Shown here: piece after piece, positions 53,386 through 63,440 of the stretch
How the letters are laid out: each line of letters opens with the position of its first letter
Position numbering within the stretch: position 1 is the first letter of the stretch
NCBI GenBank assembly: GCA_002077045.2
Contig: KZ111141.1
Location: 1,635,093-1,699,092, forward strand
Length of the DNA stretch: 64,000 nt
Source: Rachicladosporium sp. CCFEE 5018
Taxonomy: Eukaryota; Ascomycota; Dothideomycetes; Cladosporiales; Cladosporiaceae
Direction of reading: 5' to 3'
Program-made: the position numbers and the translations under genes
Notes under the pieces: model-generated
Database searches by the model: none
The model's input: the letters and a program-made list of their open reading frames with translations, nothing else
Told to the model about the DNA's origin: nothing

Positions 53386-54591
53386 ATGGCGGACAGACAG
53401 GAAAGGGAGGCTGATGCTTCTATGAAGCTTGTGCTGAAACTTCAGCTCGAGGACATGCAGAGCATGCAAAGTGCCAAAGTCAGCAACGACTCTGCCACCG
53501 CTCACCGCTTATTCATCGACGAGCTTCGGCAATACAAGTTTGCGCACCTATTTGACGAGGAGCTTGCAGAGCTGTGCGAAGCAGTCGAAAAGCGCTCGCA
53601 CAAGACCAGTCCAGCTCCGAAGAGAGATGCTACGCCAGCACTCACACCACCTCCCACGCCGACACTCGCCGCCACCACATCCGTTCTAGATGCTGAAGTC
53701 GACATTCCGGGATTTGAAGAAGAGCCGCTCTTCAAATGTGAGGCCTGTGGGGCTGAGCTGACGATCGATGGCATCTGGCAAGCACAATGTCACCATCACT
53801 ACTGTGTCCATTGCGTGAAGGACTGGTTCACGCGTGCAATGATCGACAGGGCGATGTACCCTCCCAAGTGCTGCGGAACTCCGTTTCCCTGGGATGATGT
53901 CAAGGACGACTTGCCGAAAGGCTTTGTCGCAGAGTTCGAGGGCATGCGCGAGGAGCTGGAGACCAAGATGCCCTTATTCTGCCACGTTCTTAAGTGCGGC
54001 AGATTCATCAGCAAGAAGTACTTCGTCCGCGACACCGCTGTATGTCAGAAATGCGACGCGGCTACCTGCACGCTCTGCAAAGGTGCTGCGCATGGCGAAG
54101 GAGATTGTCCAGAGGATACCACCATCAAGGGGACCATGGCACTGGCGAAGAAGAGCGGCTGGAAGGCGTGTCCCGGGTGTCAGAGTGTAATTCAGCGCAT
54201 CGCGGGATGCAATCACATGTCGTAGGTTGACTCCACCCCTGCAGTAAGAAGCTTGACTGACCGGTGCATAGATGCCGATGTGGCACAAAGTTCTGTTACA
54301 ATTGCATGAAAGTGGGCAATACATGCAGTTGCCAGCTGTAGGAGGGAGAGCAGCAGCTTCTCGACCCCGAGTACCGTAGACCAGACCAGGCGGTCGAAGC
54401 TGTGGAGGGAGCTTGCCAGCATAACGCAGGCTGGATTCGTCAGGCCGGTCCGCATGTCTGCGACGAATGTGGCGACACCTTGTTTGCATTCATCTTCGAG
54501 TGCGTGTCGTGCCCTCGACAGGTGTGTGCACGCTGCAGGTAAGGTGTCCGGACTAAGGAACACGATGAGATCTTCACGTAGACGCCCGTAG
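53386..54591 (+). CDS. RBR-type E3 ligase, frame stopped by one TAG
   Basis: Three exons, 53386-54221, 54272-54538 and 54582-54591, all phase-consistent. Order of domains: helical N-terminus with a Thr/Pro-rich linker; RING1 (FKCEACGAELTIDG, CHHHYCVHCVKDW, YPPKCCG); IBR (FCHVLKCGRFISKKY, CQKCDAATCTLCKGAAHGEGDC); RING2 (ACPGCQSVIQRIAGCNHMSCRCGTKFCYNC, completed by the first splice). A TAG at 54339-54341 follows CSCQL, where relatives typically have a Trp; after it the frame stays open with EGEQQLLDPEYR and another Cys-rich motif (HVCDECGDTLF, CVSCPRQVCARC). Either the protein ends at 54341 just after RING2 (about 301 residues, all three zinc modules intact), or the C-terminal Cys-rich part was lost by a nonsense change. 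Confidence 0.75.
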
Positions 54592-54685
54592 AGCAGGCGA
54601 AGCTGCAGGGAAATCGTGGAAGAGTCGAAAAGCAGGTATCGGCTGTACTTTACCGCTAGTGGTACTTTCGTACGAAGCTTTCGTG

Positions 54686-55194
54686 CTACGACCTACCACC
54701 GTCCTGGAACCGCTTCCCACTATCTGCCTTGTGCTTGCCACTACCACTACCTCCACTTGTCCGCGCGCGTTCATCTCCGCCAGCCTGTGATGCCGAACCT
54801 TCAGAGCCACCCTCCTGTGGATCCCTCGCCTTGCTGACGTCTTGGTTTGCCGGACTCACGTCGAGTGGGTTACCATCCTGCGATACTGATCAGCCTAACG
54901 CCTTCGAAAAACCTTGCTGATACATCATACCTTCCCACTCTCCTTCTCAGCCGCCGCATGTTGTTCCTCAGGTCGTGTCTTGTCCCGACTGAAGGCTGCA
55001 TCTTCCACTGCCGCAGCCCCAGGGTCTGAACCGCTTTTCGTATATTCATTGGGCTCAATCTTCATGCTATCCTTGTCTTGGGCATCCTTGTGAGCTGCGA
55101 GGCGTGCTGACTGGGATATTGGGCGGGTGGTAAGGCGAGTTGCAGCGAATGCTGGTCTCGCGAGGAGCGAGCGGCAGAGGGAGAGGGAGAACAT
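54686..55194 (-). CDS. Small conserved fungal protein, likely mitochondrial
   Basis: Two exons, 55194-54931 and 54877-54686, with a 53-base GTATGA...CGCAG intron, 151 residues. The N-terminus MFSLSLCRSLLARPAFAATRLTTRPIS has the Arg/Ser/Leu-rich, acid-free make-up of a mitochondrial presequence. The rest is hydrophilic: KIEPNEYTKSGSDPGAAAVEDAAF, then after splicing GNPLDVSPANQDVSKARDPQEGG, a block I recall from unnamed conserved ascomycete proteins, and a Gly/Ser-rich end. No function is known to me. It is the one apparently intact ordinary gene between the RBR-type and MYND groups. Confidence 0.75.
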
Positions 55195-55753
55195 GATGCT
55201 GTAGAAACGTTTCGACGATTCGAAAGTGATATGCTCGTTTCACAGTGACTGAAATGCATACTTATTAGGGTCAGGACGAGGAACAGCCACTTACTTCGGA
55301 TTTCCCAAGCTGTAGCGCATTAATGGAAGTGAGGTCAATCATGACGTGAGAAGCTAACCATATCAGGCTTTTTGGAGCATCTCCTCAAGTCGGATCTGAA
55401 CCCCTTCAACGACAGACTTCTGTGTATTCATCTACATACGCGATGCTCTTACCCAGAAATGTACCTAGCGGTCGGTTTGCGAGCTGTGCGAGTCGATCCG
55501 TGTGCGCGTTATGGCGTTCGGTTCGCCCAAGCCAGACCGGAGCGTGACCTTGAGGTCGACTCCATCTTCTTAGGCCTCTCTCTTCTTACGGCTCTCTACC
55601 CAAGACCTGGGCACTCCGTATTTGACCATCGCGAAGCAGACTTCTTCAACACCTTGACAATCGAGCCGCCCATCCCGCCATCTTTGTCTGCTTTCACCAT
55701 GCTCTCGCTGATGCGTCTTCGAACTATTTGAGGTACGCCCGCTTTTCCGACTC
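55195..55753. other. Intergenic, no gene seen
   Basis: Separates the small mitochondrial gene and the MYND array. Short frames on both strands lack recognisable motifs. Confidence 0.45.
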
Positions 55754-56685
55754 CTACTCCTTCTCATGGAGTTTCACGAGGTCGGCAATCTCTACGTATT
55801 CGTGCTGAACGCTAGCTGCGTTTCCCACGGCGTGTCTCAACATCATGCGCATGGCATCGGAGTGAAAGAACACGAGACACTCCCGGCTCAGAGGTCCGGT
55901 AGCGTCGGCTTGACCGAGGTGTTGTGCGAGCTGGTCCTGGAACTGGGTGTTGGTGTTGCCAGGGGGTGCAAATTCGAGCACCGAAATGGTACGCTGCTCG
56001 ACATAATGCGCCCACGGTATCGCAGTCTGTATGGCCCCATACCTTGCGCCGGTCAGGTCCAGCGCCCAGTAGCTTTTGTCCGCGAGCTTGATGCGAGCAA
56101 TCCAGAAGGACTCCGCCTGCGAAGCCTGATGCCACTTCAGCAAGGGAACGGACTGGGACGTGACTTTAAGCTCCTCGTAGCTAGCAAAGGTACCTGGGAC
56201 TTGCGTTAGCATCGAACGAAGCCAGCGCTGTTCCCACGCACAAGGAACTTACCTTTCAGTACCTGCCGCAGCACGTGGATCATCTCGACGGGCACAGTGA
56301 ACGGTCCACAATTGGAGAGCATGGCCATCTGCTCCACAAGTGTCAGATGATCCCCTTGAAATGCCACACGAGGCAGATCCGTGTTAGTCGTTGTATGGGT
56401 GTGGAGCTGGCCATCGTCCGTGCGATCCATGTTGCTGATGATGTGAGTCCAGGCATTGCGCATGTGTGCGTAGAAGCTCGCTTGCAGCAGGTCTCCGGCG
56501 CGACAGAGGTGCTTACGCATGTTCTTCCTCTTGCATTCCCTTTTATGCGTGGGCCACTCTTGGGTCTGACACGCTGGGCTGCAATAGGATGGCACGGAGA
56601 CATCACCGTCGTATGTTCGACCCTCACTGCTGGCGATGCAGCGTTTATGCGCAGGTTCACCGCATACGTCGCAGAGGGAAGCCAT
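55754..56685 (-). CDS. MYND-finger paralogue A
   Basis: Exons 56685-56253 and 56193-55754, intron 59 bases (GTAAGT...CCCAG), 290 residues. The MYND finger is CDVCGEPAHKRC...YCSPACQTQEWPTHKREC, but the fourth ligand is changed: RCIASS where paralogues have C-x2-C. Next comes a helical segment with RAGDLLQASFYAH, then the splice at QVLKG, and a C-terminal domain with YWALDLTGARYGAIQTAIPW, a motif shared by all paralogues here except the short copy near 61400. MYND fingers are protein-interaction modules; this C-terminal domain has no function known to me. Splice position and phase are identical to copy B. Confidence 0.8.
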
Positions 56686-57040
56686 GCTTGAAGGCTTTGA
56701 AAGTGTTTGGAAACGCAGAGGGAAGTATGTACGTGTTTGAAGTACTTGTACGTACGTGGGTGATCGTAACGATGGCTAGGGTGAACTGTGGCGACAGATG
56801 CGCTAAGTGAGACCTCCATTTGCGCCGGTCACCTCATATCTCTAGCATGCTCTTGACGACGCAACTTCTGATCACCTCCGGCTAGAACATACCAGTATGT
56901 AGGAGAGATCGTGCATACGTCCCACTCGACTCGAAATACCCACAGGCTACCTCCAGCGATCTCACAGGCATCCAAGGCTTGCGTCGCACTGAATTGTGTC
57001 CTGGATCGCGCCTTGCCCCGACTGTTCACAATCTCCGGAA
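56686..57040. other. Spacer between MYND copies A and B
   Basis: 355 bases with no supported gene. It serves as the promoter of copy A and the 3' flank of copy B. Confidence 0.45.
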
Positions 57041-58094
57041 CTACCCTGAAGTGCCGGATAGCATGGCTGGCAGCTTGCTGTAGACACCACCCACCGCCAA
57101 GAAAGCCTCAATCTCCTGAGCGAAGTTTGCCGCCAATTGCTCGAGGAAGTGCTGCTGAGCAGTCTCGAATTCGACATTGGACAACTTCATCAACTCTGAC
57201 AGGTCACGATAGCCATGCTCCTCGCTCATCGAAGCCGCGAGAGCCTTGTCGGTCAACTCTTTCCTCACCCCGCTCAGTATGTTGTTCTTCGCCGAGCCAT
57301 TCGCAGTCTGCTCCCTCTTCACAAAGGCGCGGACCTTGATCATCTCTGCGTCGCTTGCCCAGTGCATGCAGCCTGCTGGAATGGTGCGGATAGTGGCCTT
57401 GAGGTACTTGTTGGCGAACGAAGCCCATGGCATCAAGGGCTGCGTGTTGCCGTAGATCGCGCCTCCGAGATCGATCGCCCACACGGATTTGTCGGCCAAG
57501 TTTGCACGGTAAAGGTAGTGACTTGAGAGATCGTCTCTGAGGGGATGCCATTCGATAAGGGGACCGAGCTTTGGCTCGACGTTGACAATTTCGTAGGCGG
57601 AGATCGTTCCTGCACGTCGCGTCAGCATAATGTAGACCGAGAGCTCATACTCCGGCCATACCTTTGAGGGCCTGCTGCAACATATTTGCCATCTTGGTAA
57701 CCGCCGCCATCGTATTGCAGTGTGCCAGCACAGCCTTCTCCTCGATTCCTACCAAGCCAAAGCCTGGAAACCATATGAACGTGTGCGATGGCTCCGATAA
57801 CGTATACAGGCGGAGCTGACCGTCAACGCTGCGCTCGGCCTTGACTTCGGCATAATCCCATGAGGCTCTGGCGAGGATGTAGTAGCTGGCCTGTAGGAGA
57901 TCTGTAGCACGGTAGAGCTGTTTGCAGAGATTTGCGCTCCTACACTCGGACTTGTGAGTAGACCAATGAGGCTTCTGGCACTCAGTCCCGCAGTACCATG
58001 TTGATGTGGCATGGCTATCGAGATCGACTCCTTCGCTGCAGCGGCTGCAACGATGCTTGGCTGGGTGGCCGTATACGGTGCACGGGTTGACCAT
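57041..58094 (-). CDS. MYND-finger paralogue B
   Basis: Exons 58094-57662 and 57609-57041, intron 52 bases (GTATGG...GTGCAG), 333 residues. The first exon is exactly as long as in copy A (433 bases). The finger reads CTVYGHPAKHRCSRC...WYCGTECQKPHWSTHKSEC: the second cysteine is Tyr (TAC where TGC would be expected), a single G to A change. Downstream: RATDLLQASYYI, the splice at QQALKG, and VWAIDLGGAIYGNTQPLMPWASFANKYL. The open frame and normal splice sites suggest a translated protein whose first zinc site may be weakened. Confidence 0.8.
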
Positions 58095-58407
58095 GGCCGC
58101 TTGTTGCGTGGATGTCGGGGTTGGTCATTTGGAAGCAGTGTAAGTCAAAGTGTTTGGGCTCTGATGTGATTAATGCCGGATTGAGTATGCATGTGAGTGG
58201 CGCTATTGTTGAAGTCGGATTGTGCAGTTCTGCCACTTCAGTGAGCTCTTCACTTCACTTTGGTCCTCTTCACTTCCGGTTTCTTCACTTCCGGTTTCTT
58301 CACTTCTCGAAATCTAGACCCATGTGCGCAGAAAGTGTCTGCCTAAGTCGGCACAGCACATGTAAGGTGGGTACTCGAACTCACCACTGTGAATGCACAA
58401 GTAGGGC
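58095..58407. repeat. Spacer with 15-base tandem repeat
   Basis: Within the spacer, the word CTTCACTTCCGGTTT occurs in tandem at about 58268-58282 and 58283-58297, followed by a partial copy (CTTCACTTC). It lies between the divergent MYND copies B and C. No gene was found in the spacer. Confidence 0.7.
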
Positions 58408-59654
58408 ATGCGACCTGTTTGCGCAATTAGATCGACAAACACAACTCTCGACTACTTTCTCGAGATTCGCAGACTGCTTTTGATACAACATCGACCAATC
58501 ACCCACGACTCAACTCATTCGATTGCACCCACCCTGGAATCCGAGAGTCCTTCTCGACTTCACAGCTGTGCAGTCTGCGGCAAAGATGCCTCCATTCGCT
58601 GTGCAGGCTGCGCCGATGGTGTCAACATCTATGGAAACATCAACATAACCTGGTACTGCTCGAAGACATGCCAGACTACCCACTGATTCACGCACAAGAC
58701 CGACTGCAGGAACTCCAGCCATCGCAAACACCTCTTCCGTGCGGGAGATGCGCTGCAGCAATGTTTTCATCTCTTTGCGCACAAGTACTGGAGTCGTAAG
58801 AATTGTTCCTTCACTCGCGACGATGCAGACAAACTGCACGTCCGTGTTGAGGAGGACACGATGGCACCAGATCGCAATCTGTATGCTTTCCCGGGCGACG
58901 ATCTGCCGGAGCCCCAGAGGCAAGCTCTGCTTGCGTATCACATGGGTCCAGTGGCTGCTGTGGCCTTTCACGTGCTGACGAAGCACTTGCTGACGAAGCA
59001 CTTGCTGACGAAGCACTTGCTCAAAGGTCAATCACTTCTACCTCTCCTTGCGTGCCATATGCTAATCTCCTTCCAGGCTGCTGTACCGATGTCTCTGAGG
59101 TTATGATCGATGCCAAGCCAATTCAGATCATATCCTGGATCGACTGTGGTGAGGATCGCAACAACAATGGACAGAACATCGATTCAGTCCTCAAAATCAC
59201 CTTGAAGGACGGCAATATATACGCACTCAACCTCACAAGCGCGCAGTACGGACTGAAGTGTGTCACGCCTTGGGACGATTCCGCTTCGCAGCTCATCCGC
59301 AATGTCAAGTCTGTCGACAAGCTCAGCGCAGCGTTCAGGCGCCTTCACGCCAGAATGATGCAACGTGCGCATCACGCTCGGCTTGCTGGGAAGGAGGTCC
59401 TGGACGAAGAGTCAATGTATGACTGCCGTATGGCGGCGTATGCGTATGCTGTTGAGAGCACTGCTATGAGCGGCAACGCCATCGGTGTCGCGGACTTTGT
59501 CCTACAGAAGTGCGAGTGGCTTTCAGCGAAAGAAGCCTTCCTGGTACGCTTCGCTGCTGCAACTGACAACACAGTCGCCGAACTAAGGGCAGGTGGTGGT
59601 TTCGCAGGCGTGGCGGTGCACCTGGCGGCACTGATGATGGCAAGACCTATCTGA
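58408..59654 (+). pseudogene. MYND-finger paralogue C, nonsense codon in the finger
   Basis: The only copy on the plus strand. Exon 1 can be read to 59026 and exon 2 from 59077 to 59654, with a 50-base intron whose donor is GTCAAT and whose acceptor follows a good TGCTAAT branch site. All finger cysteines are present (CAVCGKDASIRCAGC...WYCSKTCQTTH) but TGA at 58684-58686 stands where paralogues have the Trp of HWxxHKxxC; after it FTHKTDC continues in frame. No ATG corresponds to the family start, so ATG 58408 adds an unlike N-terminus. A 15-base repeat expands the region just before the splice site. The C-terminal domain is intact (IYALNLTSAQYGLKCVTPW). Confidence 0.75.
58975..59019 (+). repeat. 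Three perfect 15-base repeats inside MYND copy C
   Basis: CTGACGAAGCACTTG occurs at 58975, 58990 and 59005, encoding LTKHL three times. Other copies have one comparable helix turn before LKG, so this is a recent slippage-type expansion that keeps the frame. Confidence 0.95.
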
Positions 59655-59820
59655 GGACTTATTTGGGAGGGGTGTTGGCTGCGGCCATGCCCGTGTGACA
59701 CGGCTCTTTGAAGTCTGATGGCCTACAGAATAGGCATGCGGCGATGCAGCTAACTAGGTGTGCAACTTTCCCCTGACATTCATGGTCTTATACCTGTGCC
59801 TCCTCTCATAGCTCTCTCTC

Positions 59821-60827
59821 TTACTTCGACCCAGCAACCATCCTGGCAACCCAGCGATCGAAGCTACCAGCCTGCCTCGCCTGATCCAGCAACTCAGCCA
59901 TCTTCGTAGCGAAGTGAATGAGCAAGATCGCCTTCTTGCTCTCGTACTCTCCCCCCGGTAGCTTGACCAGTGCGCCCAAGTCAGCAACATCGTCCACCGC
60001 CTCCATGGCAGCATACAAAGCCGCCTTCATGTGACCACGGTGGCGCGCAATCAACATGATCTTCCCCGAGTCCTCACTCACTCTCCCAGACCGTTTGATA
60101 GTCCTCAATACCGCCTGCAGATTTTCGTCAAAGCCAGCTACCAGATGTCCGCCTGGACACTTGCCGATGTAGCGTTCGATGTACTTCTCGGCGAACTGAT
60201 TTGATGGAACGACGGACGACGGGCGACCAAACCGGGCGCCAGTGATGTCCAGGATGTAAGTAGAGGTGTCGGAAAGCTCCACGCAGTATATATTGGTGGT
60301 GGGCGGAAACCAGCTTTGAAGCTCCTGCTCGGGATTTATCGGCCCAGTGACCGGCATGCGCTTCACGTCGACGCCTATTTCCTCGCAATTCACGATCGCC
60401 CCTGCCCGTGATATATCAGCGCTCCTTTCGTAAGACAGCAGAATTGACGCTTGCCTTGGAGGGCGCTCTCGATCATCCCATACATCGCCACAGGAGGGCT
60501 GAGTTCAGTACCCCACTGGATCATATTGCTTCCGGCATTCAGCTGATCACGAATTGACTCCTTCTCTTTCGGCATGAGTGCAGCATGTGCTTCGTAGATC
60601 TGGCGTAAAACATCTCCAGCGCGAAACACCTGCTTGCGGGCGTTCCTGAGCTTGCAGATCGCCTTGTGCGAAGTCCAATGCGCGACTTGGCAATCTTTGC
60701 CACAGTAGTGCGTGATTTTGGGCTCACCGTATATGGTAAGACCGTCCAGACAGTTGCCGCAGCGATACTTGGAGTCCTTGCCGCAGACTTCACAGCATAA
60801 CGGATATGGTTGAGGCGAAGAAGCCAT
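59821..60827 (-). CDS. MYND-finger paralogue D (best preserved)
   Basis: Exons 60827-60455 and 60401-59821, 317 residues. The finger is complete: CEVCGKDSKYRCGNCLDG, HYCGKDCQVAHWTSHKAIC. It continues with FRAGDVLRQIYEAH, the splice after ALQG, and TYILDITGARFGRPSSVVPSNQFAEKYI; the PW motif of paralogues is PS here. The intron sits at the family position and in the same phase but has a GC donor (GCAAGC...GGGCAG), a rare but functional class. The frame has no stops. This is the copy most likely to make a working protein. Confidence 0.82.
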
Positions 60828-61239
60828 TGTGATGGTGTTATCGAGGAAGAAAACAATGTAGATGAGCCCGAGTGTCAGATCGGCATCGTGAGAGTCTTTG
60901 TGAGTGGCAGAATGGGGCGCTTACATGGGTGTGGAGACTGATCGCCTAGGTCATTTGGCAAACGGCAGGAGCAACCTGTCTGATGCGGGTAGCCGCGCCA
61001 CTTGTCAGGCCACCGCAGATTGATGGAGAGGTTGACATCGGCAGGAGAGTATCGCAGTCTGGATCATTCTGTGCTTTGTGAAAGTTTGGGACATGGGGTG
61101 GGCTGTTGTCGCCAAACAAGAACATTGACAGTCGACCCAGCGCTGTGGTGAGCGGCTGGAGCAAGATGCGTTGTGTAGGTAGCCGCACGTCCTGGCAGGA
61201 AGCACCGCCATTGATGACCATCCCATTTCGGCCAGGTCG

Positions 61240-61535
61240 TGTGCTAATACAGACACAGTCAGTAGCTGAATATACCGCAGGATGGACTGAGGATAGTGGA
61301 ACGTACGAGAGTGAGCGATATAGGCATGCAGATGAAAGCAGTGGAGCAATCCGATGCACATCAACTGTGAGCTAGTCTCTACTTTGCACTTCAGCTTGTG
61401 AAGAGTCCAGTGCGAACTTTGGCATTCTCTGCCGCAGTAGTGAGTAATTTCGACGTGGCCATGCGCATCAAGTCCTTCAATGCATTTGGCGCAGCGGTAG
61501 CCGGCGGGCTTGCTACAAACTTTGCCTTCCAGGAG
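61240..61535 (-). pseudogene. MYND-finger fragment E
   Basis: Only the finger and the start of the following helix are recognisable: GKVCSKPAGYRCAKCIEGLDAHGHVEITHYCGRECQSSHWTLHKLKC in frame, then LLHCFHLHAYIAHSR resembling the RAGDLLQxxxxAH helix. The first zinc ligand of the family is Gly here (GKVC for CxxC). No C-terminal domain follows, and the codons before the finger have no family start. It sits in a longer open frame (61005-61808) that otherwise has no protein-like features. Confidence 0.6.
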
Positions 61536-61980
61536 ACGTGACGATGTGTCGAGGAGCAACGTCAAATGGAAAGAGTCGCGTAACAGTGTCCGTAGAGTCA
61601 GTGGTAAACATCGAAGGCGGCAGTCAAACGAGCGGAATTGCGGAAAGTTGCAGGAACGACCTGAAGTATACACCTGTAACTTCCTCGAGAACAGCACCCT
61701 CTGTGTGAGTTCAAGCATCACTGAAACAGCAAACATAGCTCGGTCTGTGCAATGAATGCGCTGTGCTGCTGAAATGGATTTGACTGACTGCATCAGCTCC
61801 AGGGGCATGAGCAGTTATCCGGCTTTCAAAGGTAGGTATGCGTGAGTATGGACTTCGCGCTCATGCAGATTCCCGTGACCGCTCTCAACGTCACCCGCAA
61901 CCAGCACTCTACCCCAGAACCACGGCCCTGCCGCCTCTTCACAGTGCTAAAGAGAAGCCAGCTCGTTGGCAGCCCAGACG

Positions 61981-63144
61981 TTACGTAGCGAAGGAAGGCA
62001 TGATGCTGGCCGTTAAAGCTCTAATGCCGCCTTGCGCCTTAAGTGCATCGACGCCTTGTACGTCCGCGTCCTTGAATCGCACCAAGAGACCGGATGTAAC
62101 GCATTGGTACTCGGCAGGAGGCATAGCCACGATCGTACTCAGCTTCAACCCCCGTTTCTCGGTCTGCAAAGCCTCCTTCATGGTGCGCTCGAGGAGTTGA
62201 CGGTGCTTTGCGTGAATGATCGAGACCCGTGCCAAAGCCTTATAGTTCTCGGTGTTGAATGCTACAGTGCCGTAAGTCGCCAATCCAGCATGCATCCTCA
62301 CGGCGCGAACGCCAAGTTCAGCCTCTTCAGTAACGGCGTCGGAATGCTTATCGATGAAGTCAGATCATGGCAGCACAACGTCGTCGCTGTCGAACCTTGC
62401 GAGGGTGGGGCTCAGTGCGTAGACTTCGCCACTGGGTAGATTCACACGATTAACCTTCTGGTCCGACAATGACAGCGACGTACTCCCGTCCAGACTGGTG
62501 ATGAGTCGAAGGCGCGGTGTCTTCTTGGGCTTCACTTTCACTTCTTCAATGGTGGTAGCGGTACCTAATCTAAGGTCAGCTCATCAGCTATTTCATAGCG
62601 ACTAAGACAACAGACACTTCAACCTGCTGTGCATCACAGTCGGTATCTGTATGCGGAAGTCGTCCTCAGCCAGGGTACAGAGTACCAGAGCTTTGTCTTC
62701 AGGCGCCAGATCGTCACCCGAAGAGCCAATGTAGTCCATCTGAGACAAACGGATATCGTCCGGGGTCATGCATATGGTGCGGTCCATTTGCTTTTCGATC
62801 TTGAATTTGTGATGCCATACGGTACGGGCGTGGATGTAGGCGACCTCTCGTAGCAGTTCGCCTGCACGCCAAAGGCGCATCCGCCCGAGTCTGAGTTTAC
62901 ATTCGACTTTGTGTATAGCCCAGTGATTCGTCTGACAGATTATGCCGCAGTAGTGGGTAGGCACCGCGCGGCCAACCTTGTCGACACCTTCATTGCACTT
63001 GCTACATCTTAGATTCGCAGGCTTGCAGCAAGACGCGCATTCTTTGGCCGCGATAACCGGAGAAGCAATGACCATAGACACAGACATGCTGATTGCAGAG
63101 CTGGACCTGCCGATGCGAAGCAAGTGGAGGGTGGAGGCTGCCAT
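61981..63144 (-). pseudogene. MYND-finger paralogue F, stop codon and damaged splice donor
   Basis: The first exon starts at ATG 63144 and carries a complete finger (CASCCKPANLRCSKCNEG, HYCGIICQTNHWAIHKVEC) and the LWRAGELLREVAYIHAR helix. At the conserved splice position the sequence is AAG followed by TGTCTG: the base that would give the family form G|GT is missing, so normal splicing cannot restore the frame. Beyond an expected acceptor (GATTAG at about 62570) the second exon reads GTATTIEEVKV and VYALSPTLARFDSDDVVLP, then TGA at 62367-62365 where paralogues have the Trp of PW, then SDFIDKHSD to the end at 61981. Two independent lesions make it a likely pseudogene. Confidence 0.75.
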
Positions 63145-63440
63145 ATGAGCAGAAGCCAGCAGCTAGTGAACCAGAGATAGTAGCTTGTAGATGCCAGGAG
63201 TATGTTCAGCAGTTCAAAGCGGGCAAAGCGCGTTTACGCGGACGCCCAGAAATCTCTCTTTATGTCTGTATTAGTCAACAATCTGCCCATTGTACACCAA
63301 GATCTTCGTACACTACGTCGACGCAGGACGCAAGCCCTATGGCTAGTGTGCGTTGTGGCGGAGAACAGAATCCAGGAAGATCATGATACAGGAGTGTGAG
63401 CTCTTCTTACTAGTCTCGAAGATGAGACAGAGTTTGGTCC
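63145..63440. other. Spacer before the terminal HECT gene
   Basis: About 300 bases with no supported feature. Confidence 0.4.

Noticed and set aside
50988..54591. Alternative genetic code or programmed readthrough as the cause of TAG codons
   Set aside because: Intact neighbouring genes (ALG8, COX15, BFR2, FMP52) end with ordinary stops and need no reassignment; local lesions are simpler.
61838..62439. Plus-strand frames over the MYND copy F region
   Set aside because: Antisense to the recognisable C-terminal domain of copy F and without motifs.
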